From Coprenecus sp902388455 (lineage in GTDB: Bacteria; Bacteroidota; Bacteroidia; Bacteroidales; UBA932), in contig OZ007032.1 in assembly GCA_963931615.1 (NCBI GenBank), forward strand, positions 2,170,001 through 2,234,000: a stretch of DNA of 64,000 nt. Reading direction: 5' to 3'. A program made the translations under genes and the position numbers. Under the pieces are notes generated by a model, which ran no database searches, was not told the origin of the DNA, and worked only from the letters and a program-made list of their open reading frames with translations. This document shows positions 1-9,262 of the stretch, piece by piece; the stretch's first letter is position 1; every line of letters starts with the position of its first letter.

Positions 1-1045
1 CTATGAGCGAGGCGGCAAAGAGGATCCACACCTCCGCAAGCTGCGTCAGCATGATGCTGCCGACAGAGCCGCCCATGGCCCGGCGCACACCCGTCTCTCC
101 GCGTCTCTCGCGGGTACGCAGCCATGCGAAGGAGGCCACTCCTATGAGGATGCAGACTAGCAGGAAAATGAAGAGGGCCCTCCACATAAAGGTGTCAGTA
201 ACGGCTGATTCCAGGTTCTCCTCCAGCGGCATGACGGAAGCCACCCTCCAGTTGCCGAAAGCGAGGTCTTCCCTCCAGGTCTTCTTGGCCTGCTGGATAA
301 AGGCGTCCTCGTCCACACCGGGAGCAATACGGAATATCCACACTACGGACATTCCCTCATCGAGAGCCACGATGTCGGGACCGGCATACATCACGAAACC
401 CCGGTACTCCTTGTCCTTTCCCACTTTCACGGGAGCTATTACACCGGATACGCGCCAGCCGTATTCCTGGTAAGTGCTGAACTGTGAAAGCCGGCGGCCT
501 ACGGGATTCTCCCCCGGGAAAAGGGCCTGAGCCAGATCCTCCGTGATAATCACGGTGTTCGGAAGGTCCTCTATCGGAGCACCTTGCGGCCATACCTGAC
601 GGTATCCCAGAAGTTCCAGGTCACTTGCCCCTGCCTCTCGGATGTGATAGGCGTAGGAATAACCATACCTGTTTACAGTATCTACCATAATTGCCCTGTT
701 ATAATTGCTGTAATTCAATCCGGGGAGAGTAGCCCCCACCGGAGCCGCGTCCTGTACCTCGGGCATCTCCCTGAGAGCGTTGCCTATACGGTGGAAATCC
801 ACGGACCTCTGCTCCGGAGTGTCCATCTCCGGACGGTAGCCGTTCTGTCCCTCACTCAGGCGGTTCAGCGAGACGGCATACACTCCGTCGGTCTCATAGC
901 CGTCCGGCAGGGAAGTCCTGTAAATACCCGGCCACACGGCATTGACCAGGAACCATGAGGCAGCCGCGATGAGGGTCATCTCCACGAAGAGCCACGCATT
1001 GCCGCGGCGGTAGAACCAGAGTTGTTTGAGTATCTGTTTAAACAT
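1..1045 (-). CDS. ABC transporter permease, FtsX/MacB type, subtype B (partial)
   Basis: This is the N-terminal part, about 348 residues, of a permease whose 3' end lies beyond the left edge of the window. It starts at ATG 1045 and opens with MFKQILKQLWFYRRGNAW, the same opening as the complete subtype-B permeases at 2388-3686 and 6378-7682 (432-434 residues). That comparison implies about 85 residues are missing. A first membrane helix (about residues 18-38) is followed by a MacB-type periplasmic domain, then a second helix and the cytoplasmic loop with the subtype-B signature of the form RETGVRRAMGG. It sits 7 bp after the subtype-A permease, the last visible gene of the operon. Substrate is unknown; export or membrane-lipid/peptide extrusion is typical of the family. 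Confidence 0.88.
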   Translation of the reverse strand, partial: MFKQILKQLWFYRRGNAWLFVEMTLIAAASWFLVNAVWPGIYRTSLPDGYETDGVYAVSLNRLSEGQNGYRPEMDTPEQRSVDFHRIGNALREMPEVQDAAPVGATLPGLNYSNYNRAIMVDTVNRYGYSYAYHIREAGASDLELLGYRQVWPQGAPIEDLPNTVIITEDLAQALFPGENPVGRRLSQFSTYQEYGWRVSGVIAPVKVGKDKEYRGFVMYAGPDIVALDEGMSVVWIFRIAPGVDEDAFIQQAKKTWREDLAFGNWRVASVMPLEENLESAVTDTFMWRALFIFLLVCILIGVASFAWLRTRERRGETGVRRAMGGSVGSIMLTQLAEVWILFAASLI

Positions 1046-1052
1046 AATCCAC

Positions 1053-2369
1053 TTACTTTACAGAGTTCAACGAATCCGTGATGGGCCGGCGGATAACCTT
1101 GAAGGCAGGTATCAGCGCCGAGACGATATTGAGCACCAGCACTATGGCCAGCAGCAGCACATACAGCTTGAGCTTGAAGAAATCCCTGACGGAGAATACC
1201 GCCGCCTCCACCTTCTCCATGGAGAAAGCCATAGCCATGGCCTCTCCGGGCACCATGCCGTTGAACTGCTCCGAGAACACGCCCAGGAGCACGTACGAGA
1301 GCACCAGCCCGAGCACTCCCCCGAGCAGGGTCAGCAGCAGGTTCTCGCCCGTAATCTGCTGAAGCACATCTCCGCGCCAGGCCCCGAAAGACTTGCGCAC
1401 TCCGAACTCGCTCATGCGGGCCTCCATCCGGGAGCCCACCATGCCCGAAAGATTGATCATCGGTATCAGCAGGATGAAGAACATGATACCTATTCCTATC
1501 CATGTGAACGAGGCCGATGTCATGCCAGTCCACCTCAGGGCCATCTCCCTTACCGAGGGTATCCCTGACTGAAAGGACAGCTCATACTCCACGTCCGAGC
1601 CGTTGTTGTACCTTTTGAGCCTGTCCTCCAACGTCTTCCGTATAGTCCCGAAGTCACTCCTGTCCCGGGCCAGCAGATACACGAAGTACTCTCCCATCAT
1701 GGTAGGACGGCCTATCCACTGCTCGAGAGAGCTTCTGGAATCTCCCTCCAGATCCGGCAGCCACAGCTGGGAGAAGGCCAGCGAAGCCGTCTGCGGCACA
1801 TCCCGCACCACTCCGCACACCCTGTATTCCTTGGCGTCGATGAAGAGCCTCTCCCCCACTATATCCTCCCTGCCGTACAGGGTCCTGGCCAGCGACTCGC
1901 AGATGACCGCCTCAGGAGCAGCCTGATTGTAGCTCGTCTCCGAAAGTGCATGCCCGTAGAGAAAGTCGAAGCCGAAGACCTTCCAGTACTCCATATCCAC
2001 GTCCGAGGCCACACTGCCGACCGCCTCACCCAAGTCATTGGCCACTACCGCGTCTCTAAACGCCACGGTTGTCAGAGTCTCCAGCCCCTCCACCGGCTCG
2101 TTCCGGATGAAGCGGTCGACGAACACCTGGCTGACCATCGCATTGGATCCGCCCTGAGAACCCTTCTGAGACTCCGTAAAGGTAGGAATCACCAGCATCC
2201 GGTCCCTGTTCACCTCCGGATAGGAGTTGTCGAAGTGCATCGACTGCACCGTCAGCCAGGCCATCACCAGCGCCAGCGAGAAGCCCGTACCGATGATGTA
2301 AACCGCGCTGTACACCCTGTCCTTGCGCAGGTTGTACCACGATTCTTTCAGATACATTCCAAGTTTCAT
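1053..2369 (-). CDS. ABC transporter permease, FtsX/MacB type, subtype A
   Basis: A 438-residue inner-membrane protein with the MacB layout: an N-terminal helix at about 20-42, a periplasmic core domain to about 285, then three helices at about 290-312, 340-365 and 402-425 forming the FtsX domain. The conserved coupling segment reads EFGVRKSFGAWRGD, shared with the subtype-A permeases at 3693-5009 and 7689-8999. It has no nucleotide-binding domain, so it must use a separate ATPase, which is not present in this window. It lies 18 bp after the subtype-B gene and 7 bp before the next subtype-B gene, so it is co-transcribed. Family assignment is firm; substrate is unknown. Confidence 0.9.
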   Translation of the reverse strand: MKLGMYLKESWYNLRKDRVYSAVYIIGTGFSLALVMAWLTVQSMHFDNSYPEVNRDRMLVIPTFTESQKGSQGGSNAMVSQVFVDRFIRNEPVEGLETLTTVAFRDAVVANDLGEAVGSVASDVDMEYWKVFGFDFLYGHALSETSYNQAAPEAVICESLARTLYGREDIVGERLFIDAKEYRVCGVVRDVPQTASLAFSQLWLPDLEGDSRSSLEQWIGRPTMMGEYFVYLLARDRSDFGTIRKTLEDRLKRYNNGSDVEYELSFQSGIPSVREMALRWTGMTSASFTWIGIGIMFFILLIPMINLSGMVGSRMEARMSEFGVRKSFGAWRGDVLQQITGENLLLTLLGGVLGLVLSYVLLGVFSEQFNGMVPGEAMAMAFSMEKVEAAVFSVRDFFKLKLYVLLLAIVLVLNIVSALIPAFKVIRRPITDSLNSVK

Positions 2370-2387
2370 ATATTGTCCTTTTAAATA

Positions 2388-3686
2388 TTATTCGTCCTTT
2401 AAAATATCGGCCGTCCGCTCCCTCAGGGCCTTGCCGAGGGGAATGAGGGCCGCGAGAGTCACCGCCGCCAGCAGCACCGCCGTCACTATCCCGGCCACCG
2501 CGAGGAAATGCACCGTCGGGTCGTAGAGCAGCGGCAGGCTGTCGCGCACCGACTGCAGGGTCATCGAGGAGCCGCCGGTAATGCTGATTTTAGCGATCAA
2601 TATGATATTGGCCGTCAGAATCCAGCCGAGGACCGCCGCCGCGGCATAGACTATCCAGGCCTCCCCCAGCTGCTGCAGGGCAATCCTCCAGGCCGTCGAG
2701 CCCATGGCCCGCCGCACTCCTATTTCGGGGCGCCGCATCCTCAGCCTGAGCCAGCTGAAGGAAGCCGCGGCGATGAGCACATTGACCACCAGGAACACCC
2801 ACAGGGCCTTCCACTTGAAGTTGTCCAGGAAAATGTATTTCTGCATAAACTCCGGCATCGGGGTCACGGCGGACACCCGCCAGTTGCCGTAGGGCATCTC
2901 CCGCTCCCAGGTCCGGCCGGCCTGTTCTGTGAAGCTGTCCGCATCCACTCCCGGACGGAGGCGGAATATAAAGCAGGGCGGGGCGTAAGGGGCCTGAAGC
3001 ATATTGGGATAGGCATACAGTACCATCGGGCGGGGCTCCTCGGTAAGGCTGTGCTTGAGAGGCTCCACCACCCCGGATATCACCCAGCTGTACTGGCTTA
3101 CGGCTTCGGGAGAGGTCGAGGCATCTGAAAAACGGCGGCCTACGGGATTCTCTCCGGGGAAAAGCAGCTGCGCCAGGTCGGAGGATATCACGCAGGTTCC
3201 GGGCGCATCCTCTATCGGGGCATTCTCAGGCAATACCTGACGGTAGCCCATGAGCTCCATGTCCGGCTCTCCTGCCTGACGGGAATGAAAAGTAAATTCA
3301 ATATACGCTCCGGCAGTGTCCATGGGATACTGCATATTGGCGGTATAGGTACCGAGGCCGGGAAGGGACATGCCCGTAACGGCGCACGCGCTCACCTCCG
3401 GCATCTGCAGGATGGTCTGCCCGAAGCGGGCAAGGGCCGCGGCACTGGCCTCGTATGTATCGTTATCGGCTGCGTAGCCGGGCTGGCCGTCACTCAGAGG
3501 TTCCATCTCGGCGATATACACCCCTTCATAATCATATCCGTATGGCGTGGAATGCGCACGGTAATGCGCGGTCCATATCTCGTTGACCAGGAACCACGAT
3601 GTTATGAATATCACTACGAGCTCGCACAGCAGCCACAGACTGCTGCGGCGGTAGTACCATATCTGTGATAGTATCTGCCTAAGCAT
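2388..3686 (-). CDS. ABC transporter permease, FtsX/MacB type, subtype B
   Basis: A 432-residue permease starting MLRQILSQIWYYRRSS, with one N-terminal helix (about 17-36), a long MacB-like periplasmic domain and three C-terminal helices. The coupling segment is EIGVRRAMGS, the subtype-B form. It follows the subtype-A gene at 3693-5009 by 6 bp, making the second of three A/B pairs. In Bacteroidota such paired permeases are usually annotated only as FtsX-like permeases. The pairing suggests that A and B form a heterodimer (inference). Confidence 0.9.
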   Translation of the reverse strand: MLRQILSQIWYYRRSSLWLLCELVVIFITSWFLVNEIWTAHYRAHSTPYGYDYEGVYIAEMEPLSDGQPGYAADNDTYEASAAALARFGQTILQMPEVSACAVTGMSLPGLGTYTANMQYPMDTAGAYIEFTFHSRQAGEPDMELMGYRQVLPENAPIEDAPGTCVISSDLAQLLFPGENPVGRRFSDASTSPEAVSQYSWVISGVVEPLKHSLTEEPRPMVLYAYPNMLQAPYAPPCFIFRLRPGVDADSFTEQAGRTWEREMPYGNWRVSAVTPMPEFMQKYIFLDNFKWKALWVFLVVNVLIAAASFSWLRLRMRRPEIGVRRAMGSTAWRIALQQLGEAWIVYAAAAVLGWILTANIILIAKISITGGSSMTLQSVRDSLPLLYDPTVHFLAVAGIVTAVLLAAVTLAALIPLGKALRERTADILKDE

Positions 3687-3692
3687 AACGGA

Positions 3693-5009
3693 TTATCTTT
3701 GAGAGTTCAACGATTCGGTGATGGGACGGCGGATGACCTTGGATGCGGGCACAAGGGCCGAGAGCAGGTTGACCACCAGCACAAGCGCCAGCAGCAGAAG
3801 ATACAGGCTGACTTTGAAGAAGCTCCGGAAGGTAAATGCAGGAGCCGGGATAAATTCGAAATATCCGAATTCGACCATGGAGTTCAGCGGCAGCAGGTCG
3901 TAGAGCTCATCCTGCAGCAGGTACAGCAGGAGGTAGGACAGCAGCAGGCCGACCGCTCCCCCGATAAGGGTCAGCAGCAGATTTTCCCCGACGATCTGCC
4001 GGACTATCGCTCCGCGCCAGGCTCCGAAGGACTTGCGGACTCCGAACTCGGCCATGCGGGCCTCCATTCCGGAGCCGGTCATCCCCGAGAGATTGAACAC
4101 CGGAACGAGGAGCACCAGCAGCACCACTCCCACTCCTATCCAGGTATAGGCCGCGGCACTGTCATACATGAAGATTCTCTCCCGCACCGTGGGCATACCG
4201 TACGCCAGAGAGAGTTTCCAGGAGGAGACTCCGGACTGATTGTACCTGTCTATCCGGTCCTGCATCTCTGAGCGGATGGCGGAGAAGTCCCGGCGGCTGC
4301 CGGCCAGCAGCTCTATCTCGTAGGGGCCTACCATGACATTATTGTCATTAACCAGAGCCCACTCCCTCAACTGCACATCCATCAGCGTAGGCTCAGTATC
4401 GGGAACCCATATCTGTGCGAATGCGTAAGTGGCCGTCTGGGGTACGTCCCTCACCACTCCGCATATACGGTACTCCTTGTTATTGAAGAAGATGCTCTCT
4501 CCCACCACGTCCTTGCGTCCGAGCAGAGCGGCTGCCGCGGACTCGGCCATCAGCACATCGGGCACATTGCGCAGCGCTCCGTCTGCGGTAATCGGCCCGC
4601 CGTAAAGCACCTCCAGCGGAAATATATCCGTAAAACTGCTGTCGATGAACTCCACTACCATCTTCAGGGGCTCACCCGCAGAGTTATAGACCTTGAATTC
4701 CTCCGTTTTCACGGCTGTCCACGCCTCCACTCCCGGCAGCGGCTCGGACAGGAACTGAGCGATGAAATCCTTGCTCACAGACTGTTCCATCGAACTAGTC
4801 GTACCGAGTTCCAGATAGATCAGCGGTATCGAGAGCATCCGGTCCCGGTGCGTCTCTGGATAGCTGTTCTGAGTGCGCATGGCCACCACAGTGAGGTAGG
4901 TCATGACCATTGCCAGCGAGAAGGCCACGGCGATGATGTAGACCAGCGTGTAGAGCTTGTCCGTGCGGAGGTTGTGCCACGACTCCCTGAAATATACTCC
5001 GAGTTTCAT
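3693..5009 (-). CDS. ABC transporter permease, FtsX/MacB type, subtype A
   Basis: A 438-residue subtype-A permease starting MKLGVYFRESWHNLR. It has an N-terminal helix, a MacB periplasmic core and three C-terminal helices, with EFGVRKSFGAWRG in the cytoplasmic loop. It begins only 3 bp after the stop of the adaptor gene (5013-6272), which suggests translational coupling and places the adaptor with this second permease pair. The sequence is clearly paralogous to the proteins at 1053-2369 and 7689-8999. No substrate can be assigned. Confidence 0.9.
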   Translation of the reverse strand: MKLGVYFRESWHNLRTDKLYTLVYIIAVAFSLAMVMTYLTVVAMRTQNSYPETHRDRMLSIPLIYLELGTTSSMEQSVSKDFIAQFLSEPLPGVEAWTAVKTEEFKVYNSAGEPLKMVVEFIDSSFTDIFPLEVLYGGPITADGALRNVPDVLMAESAAAALLGRKDVVGESIFFNNKEYRICGVVRDVPQTATYAFAQIWVPDTEPTLMDVQLREWALVNDNNVMVGPYEIELLAGSRRDFSAIRSEMQDRIDRYNQSGVSSWKLSLAYGMPTVRERIFMYDSAAAYTWIGVGVVLLVLLVPVFNLSGMTGSGMEARMAEFGVRKSFGAWRGAIVRQIVGENLLLTLIGGAVGLLLSYLLLYLLQDELYDLLPLNSMVEFGYFEFIPAPAFTFRSFFKVSLYLLLLALVLVVNLLSALVPASKVIRRPITESLNSQR

Positions 5010-5012
5010 AAC

Positions 5013-6272
5013 TTATTTCTTTTTAGAGGGTTTGATCTTCAGCTCAGGCTGCTTGGCGTAGTCCTGCATGTCGGAGATGACCACCTGCTCGCCGGGCCCG
5101 ATGCCGGAGATGACCTCCACGTAGTCGTAGTTGGCCTCACCGAGGGCCACGCGGCGGCGCACCAGGCGGTCGCCCTCGCGGACGAAGAGGTCGTAGTTGC
5201 CCTCACCTTTATAATATGTGCCGGAGGGCAGGCGCAGGACATTCTCGCGGTAGGCGTAGACCACGTAGATGTCGCACTTCAGGCCAGAGCGCAGGCCCGG
5301 GGCAGACTCGTTGTCGAGCTGTACGGTAAAGGATATCAGACCGTCGGTGGACATCGGGGAGAGTACCGACACCATGCCGGTGAGGGTGTCCCGTCCGGCC
5401 AGCACTGTAGTCCGGTAGCCCTCGGCTATCTTGCCGGCCTGCATGTCGCCCAGCTCGCCCTCCACCTTGAAGCGGGTGAGGTCGGCCAGCATCGCCAGCT
5501 TCTCGCCCTGCCCCACCTGGGCGCCTATCTCGCTGTTGATGAACGTAAGGGTCGCAGCGTAGGGCGCACGGACACCCGCGTCGTAGAGACGGCGGCGGGT
5601 CTGCTCCTTGTTCTTGCGGAAGATCGAGAGCTCCAGCTCGGCCACGGCCTCATCGGCGGCGGCCAGGTCCCGCTGGTTCTGGAGCTTGCGGCGGTTGTCC
5701 TCCAGCTTGAGGCTCGACACCGTGTAGTCCAGTTCGGCCTCACGCACCTTGTCCGGAGTACCGGCTCCGAGCGAATCCAGATACTTCTCGTTGCGCAGGG
5801 CGGCGGCCTTGCGGTCCAGTTCCATCTCCTGAATGTCGATATTCATCTCCATCTCCGTTATATTGTTGCGGTTGGTAATCCGCAGTTTTTCCAGCTGCAG
5901 CTCCTTCATCCGCTCCTCGTCCAGCATATTGTCATACTCAGTCTGTACTGCCGCGAGATCCAGGCGAAGCAGGGGCTCACCCGCCTGCACCACCTCTCCG
6001 GCCCGTTTATAGACCTCCACTACACGGGAGGAAATAGGGGAGTTGATGACTTCCTCGTAGCCCGGCACCACCTTTCCGGTAGCCGACACCGCAAACTCTA
6101 TTGAACCGGTATCCACCGTAGCCAGCCGCAGGCTGTTTTCCCGCACCGAAGGTTGGATCAGCACTGCCAGCAGCACCACCGCCACTACTGCGCCGGCGCC
6201 TCCGAGGCTCCAGCGGAGAATGATTTTGCGGCGGTCCTGCCATTTTTCCTTGTTGGTAAGTTCTCTATCCAT
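5013..6272 (-). CDS. HlyD/MacA-type periplasmic adaptor protein
   Basis: A 419-residue membrane-fusion protein. A short cytoplasmic N-terminus is followed by one signal-anchor helix (about 20-40), a split biotinyl-lipoyl domain (around 60-105 and 235-265), a long alpha-helical hairpin between them (about 110-230), and C-terminal beta-barrel domains ending in a Lys-rich tail. Such adaptors join inner-membrane ABC permeases to a TolC-like outer-membrane channel. It lies inside the permease operon, 3 bp before the second A permease. No tolC gene is adjacent, so a channel encoded elsewhere, or outside the window on the left, would be needed. Confidence 0.88.
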   Translation of the reverse strand: MDRELTNKEKWQDRRKIILRWSLGGAGAVVAVVLLAVLIQPSVRENSLRLATVDTGSIEFAVSATGKVVPGYEEVINSPISSRVVEVYKRAGEVVQAGEPLLRLDLAAVQTEYDNMLDEERMKELQLEKLRITNRNNITEMEMNIDIQEMELDRKAAALRNEKYLDSLGAGTPDKVREAELDYTVSSLKLEDNRRKLQNQRDLAAADEAVAELELSIFRKNKEQTRRRLYDAGVRAPYAATLTFINSEIGAQVGQGEKLAMLADLTRFKVEGELGDMQAGKIAEGYRTTVLAGRDTLTGMVSVLSPMSTDGLISFTVQLDNESAPGLRSGLKCDIYVVYAYRENVLRLPSGTYYKGEGNYDLFVREGDRLVRRRVALGEANYDYVEVISGIGPGEQVVISDMQDYAKQPELKIKPSKKK

Positions 6273-6377
6273 GGTTTTTTACATTTTACTTCTATTCTGT
6301 TTTATCCTTTTTCGAGAAGAAAAATCCTCGCTTTCGACCACCCCTCATTATCTGCATGAAAATCTTCTCTGTTTATT

Positions 6378-7682
6378 CTATTCGTCTCTGAGGGCCTCGA
6401 CGGGGGGACGGCGGAGCGCTCCGGCAGCGGGGATGAGGATGGCCGCAGTCACTGCCAGGAGCAGGAGGCCGAGGACAATGCCCTCCACCGCGAGGAAGTG
6501 CGCCACGGGGTCGAAGAGCAAGGGGAAGTCAGCGGCGTTGAGGGGCATCATGCCGTGCTGATTATCCGGAGCCACGATATTTATCTTGCCTATGAGGATG
6601 ATGTTGACCGTTATCAGTATACCGATGACGGCGGCCGCAGCGAAGGTCACCCAGACCTCCTGCATATAGTGCATCAGGATGCGGCGGGGCGAGCCTCCCA
6701 TGGCCCTGCGGACTCCGATCTCCCCGCGTCTCTCCTCCATCCGGAGCCATCCTGTAGAGGCCACAGCCAGCAGAACATTGACTATCATGAACATCCATAG
6801 GGCCTTCCAGATAAAGAGCTTGTCCAGCACCTCGATTTTGACCACAGAGTCCACCCTGTCCTCGAAGGAGTACACGTCCTGTACGCGGTAGTTGCCGAAC
6901 TGCAGAGTCTTCCTCCATTCCCTGGAAGCCTTCTCGAGGAAGCTGTCTCCGTCCACACCGGGCTTGAGGCGGAAAGCGTACATCTGGTCTCCGCCGTAGT
7001 CTCCCACCATGTCGGCGACATTCTGTAACATGTACGGTATGTCATCCGAGTACCCGGCACCGCGCATACTTCCTATCACTCCGGCTATGGGTTCTGTATA
7101 ATTCATCTTAGTCAATTTCTCTGAGTCACTGAGTGTCCTGCCCACAGGATTCTGCCCCGGGAAGAGGTAATCGGCCATATCCTTGGTGATGATGATAGAG
7201 CCGGGCGTATCCTCCATCTGTCCGTCCGCAGGATAGATCAGTCCGTACCTCAACACCTCAAAATCGTCTGAGCCGGACTCCCGCTCAAAGGTCGTGAACA
7301 TCATCGTAGTCACACTGTCAATGTCGACCATCGCCATGGAATGTACGCCGTCTCCTGGATGGTTTGTGCTTATGGGCGAGGCGCACAATACTTCCGGCAT
7401 GGCTCTGAGAGCGTCCCCGAAACGGCGGAGATTCTCCCTCTTTGCCTCCAGGGAAGCAGCCTCAGGATCATATCCGTTGCGGTCGGATGTCAAGTCCGTG
7501 AGATACACACAGTACACTCCCTCAGGGTCATATCCGTCAGGGACGTTCCCGATACGGTATGTGGATGTCCACGTCTCGTTGACGATGAACCAGGACGCGG
7601 CGATGATGACCACCAGCTCGATGAACAGCCAGGCATTGCTCCTGCGGTAAAACCACAGCTGTTTGAATATCTGTCTAAGCAT
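6378..7682 (-). CDS. ABC transporter permease, FtsX/MacB type, subtype B
   Basis: A 434-residue subtype-B permease starting MLRQIFKQLWFYRRSN. It has the same helix plan as the other B members and EIGVRRAMGGS in the coupling loop. It follows its A partner at 7689-8999 by 6 bp. A 105-bp gap separates it from the downstream adaptor gene, the largest gap in the array. I saw no TAnnTTTG promoter in that gap, so read-through from upstream is the simplest reading. Confidence 0.9.
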   Translation of the reverse strand: MLRQIFKQLWFYRRSNAWLFIELVVIIAASWFIVNETWTSTYRIGNVPDGYDPEGVYCVYLTDLTSDRNGYDPEAASLEAKRENLRRFGDALRAMPEVLCASPISTNHPGDGVHSMAMVDIDSVTTMMFTTFERESGSDDFEVLRYGLIYPADGQMEDTPGSIIITKDMADYLFPGQNPVGRTLSDSEKLTKMNYTEPIAGVIGSMRGAGYSDDIPYMLQNVADMVGDYGGDQMYAFRLKPGVDGDSFLEKASREWRKTLQFGNYRVQDVYSFEDRVDSVVKIEVLDKLFIWKALWMFMIVNVLLAVASTGWLRMEERRGEIGVRRAMGGSPRRILMHYMQEVWVTFAAAAVIGILITVNIILIGKINIVAPDNQHGMMPLNAADFPLLFDPVAHFLAVEGIVLGLLLLAVTAAILIPAAGALRRPPVEALRDE

Positions 7683-7688
7683 ATCTTG

Positions 7689-8999
7689 TCATTTTTTACA
7701 GTTCAACGATTCAGTGATGGGACGGCGGATGACCTTGACCGCCGGGATGACCGCCGATATCATGTTGAGTACGGCCAGGATTACCAGCAGGACGGCGTAC
7801 AGCCCGATATTGAAGAAGTCCCGGAAGTCGAAGAAGCCGCCGGACTCAGGCACCTTGTAGGTGTAGGACTCCACCAGTACGCTGCCCGGCACCATGGCGT
7901 TCATCTGCTGCGAGAACAGCACGATGATCAGCCATGCCACCAGCAGGCCTACGACTCCGCCCATCAGGGTCATCAGCAGATTCTCCCCGGCTATCTGTGC
8001 GAGAATAGAGCGAGGTCCGGCTCCGAAGGACTTGCGGGTGCCGAACTCGGTCAGACGGGCCTCCATTCTGGAATTGACCATGCCCGAAAGGTTAAGCAGC
8101 GGCACCAGCAGGATCAGCAGCACCACTCCCGCTCCCAGCCATGCGTATGCAGAGGAACCTAAGTCGCTCCCCGAGAAGATGTACTGGCGCTGCGAGTCTA
8201 TGCCGCTGACGGTCATCTTATATTCGGATTTCTCGATATTGTTGTACTGTTCCACGCGGTCCAGCACAGCCTGTTTTACTGCCGGAATATCCTTGCCGTC
8301 CCTGAGCAGCACTATTATCTCATTGCCGTTCATATACTTTGCAAAAGCACTGGATTCAGGGCCCAGGGTTTTATCTCCTATCGTAGACGGCAGCCATATC
8401 TCGGAAAAAGCCAGCGTCGCGCTCATCGGTACGTCCCTGACCACTCCGCAGACAGTCAGCGTATATCCGTCCATGTACACCTTCTCTCCCACAGCGTCTG
8501 TCCGTCCTGTCAGGGAGCGGGCCAGTGACTCGGTCACCACAGCCTCGGGCGTATTGAGGTCCATACCGCTCTCCGATATCGGCCTGCCGTACAGGAAGTC
8601 CAGACTGAATATCTTCCAGAAATTCCTGTCCACCATCCGGGCGTACGCGTAGGAGACCTCATCCGACGTATTTTCCAAAGCAGCGAACGTATCGTAATAC
8701 GTATAGACAGCCGACCAGCACTCCACCTCCGGCATGTCCTTGAGGAAATCTCTGGCGAACCGGTAATTGGGAGCCGCGCCGAACATTATGGTCTCGCTTC
8801 GCAGCTCGATTCTGGAAATCACCATCATCCTGTCCCTGTGCGTCTCCGGCACTGTATTCACCACCCTGGCCGACAGCACCGTCAGAAACGCCATCACCAG
8901 CGCCAGCGAGAGAGCCGTTCCGGCGATGAATACCGCGCTGTACACCCGGTTCACCCGGAGGTTGTACCACGCCTGCCTGAAGTATAATCCTAATTTCAT
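7689..8999 (-). CDS. ABC transporter permease, FtsX/MacB type, subtype A
   Basis: A 436-residue subtype-A permease and the first gene of the array. It starts MKLGLYFRQAWYNLR and has an N-terminal helix at about 20-42, a periplasmic core, and three C-terminal helices. The cytoplasmic loop reads EFGTRKSFGAGPRS, slightly divergent from the other A members. The roughly 110-bp leader in front of it ends at a sigma-54-like promoter with enhancer-type palindromes further upstream, so expression is probably activator-dependent. Confidence 0.9.
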   Translation of the reverse strand: MKLGLYFRQAWYNLRVNRVYSAVFIAGTALSLALVMAFLTVLSARVVNTVPETHRDRMMVISRIELRSETIMFGAAPNYRFARDFLKDMPEVECWSAVYTYYDTFAALENTSDEVSYAYARMVDRNFWKIFSLDFLYGRPISESGMDLNTPEAVVTESLARSLTGRTDAVGEKVYMDGYTLTVCGVVRDVPMSATLAFSEIWLPSTIGDKTLGPESSAFAKYMNGNEIIVLLRDGKDIPAVKQAVLDRVEQYNNIEKSEYKMTVSGIDSQRQYIFSGSDLGSSAYAWLGAGVVLLILLVPLLNLSGMVNSRMEARLTEFGTRKSFGAGPRSILAQIAGENLLMTLMGGVVGLLVAWLIIVLFSQQMNAMVPGSVLVESYTYKVPESGGFFDFRDFFNIGLYAVLLVILAVLNMISAVIPAVKVIRRPITESLNCKK

Positions 9000-9121
9000 A
9001 TCGGTTGTGTTTTCTGTTTCCGTTAATCTTCGCTTAGGGCTGTCCGCTCACGTCGTCCGTTCCCATGCACTTTCATGATCACTCTCCATTCAGCGGACAC
9101 TTTTCTCCCCGGACAGCCCGT

Positions 9122-9138
9122 CACAACCGCCGTGCCAA
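9122..9138 (-). promoter_or_regulatory. Putative sigma-54 (-24/-12) promoter of the permease array
   Basis: The minus strand reads TTGGCACGGCGGTTGTG. It matches the sigma-54 consensus TTGGCACGnnnnTTGC with correct spacing (GG, ten bases, then GT in place of GC). It is about 120 bp upstream of the first permease start. The one mismatch, at the -12 GC, lowers confidence. The palindromic sites upstream support the call. Confidence 0.5.
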
Positions 9139-9181
9139 AAACACAACATACTGGTAGCGTGCCTCTTGCACTTTTTAAAAA

Positions 9182-9230
9182 GTGTCCGATATCGGACACC
9201 TGTCCGTTTTCGGACACCCCAAGCGGACAC
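9182..9230 (-). promoter_or_regulatory. Enhancer-like palindromes for a bacterial enhancer-binding protein
   Basis: Two adjacent palindromes share TGTCCG-N4-CGGACA: a perfect 18-bp one at 9182-9199 (GTGTCCGATATCGGACAC) and another at 9201-9216 with spacer TTTT. A half site CGGACAC follows at 9224-9230. Their centres lie about 80 and 98 bp upstream of the transcription start expected from the sigma-54-like promoter, the usual distance for NtrC-family activators. More half sites (AGCGGACA, GTCCG) occur in the leader between 9039 and 9098. The activator itself is not in this window. Confidence 0.5.
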
Positions 9231-9262
9231 TTTCATCCGCACCGTACACTTTCCCTTCTACC

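Noticed and set aside
4848..6104. A 418-residue plus-strand frame opposite the adaptor gene
   Set aside because: It is antisense to a well-supported HlyD-type adaptor; long antisense frames are common in GC-rich coding DNA.
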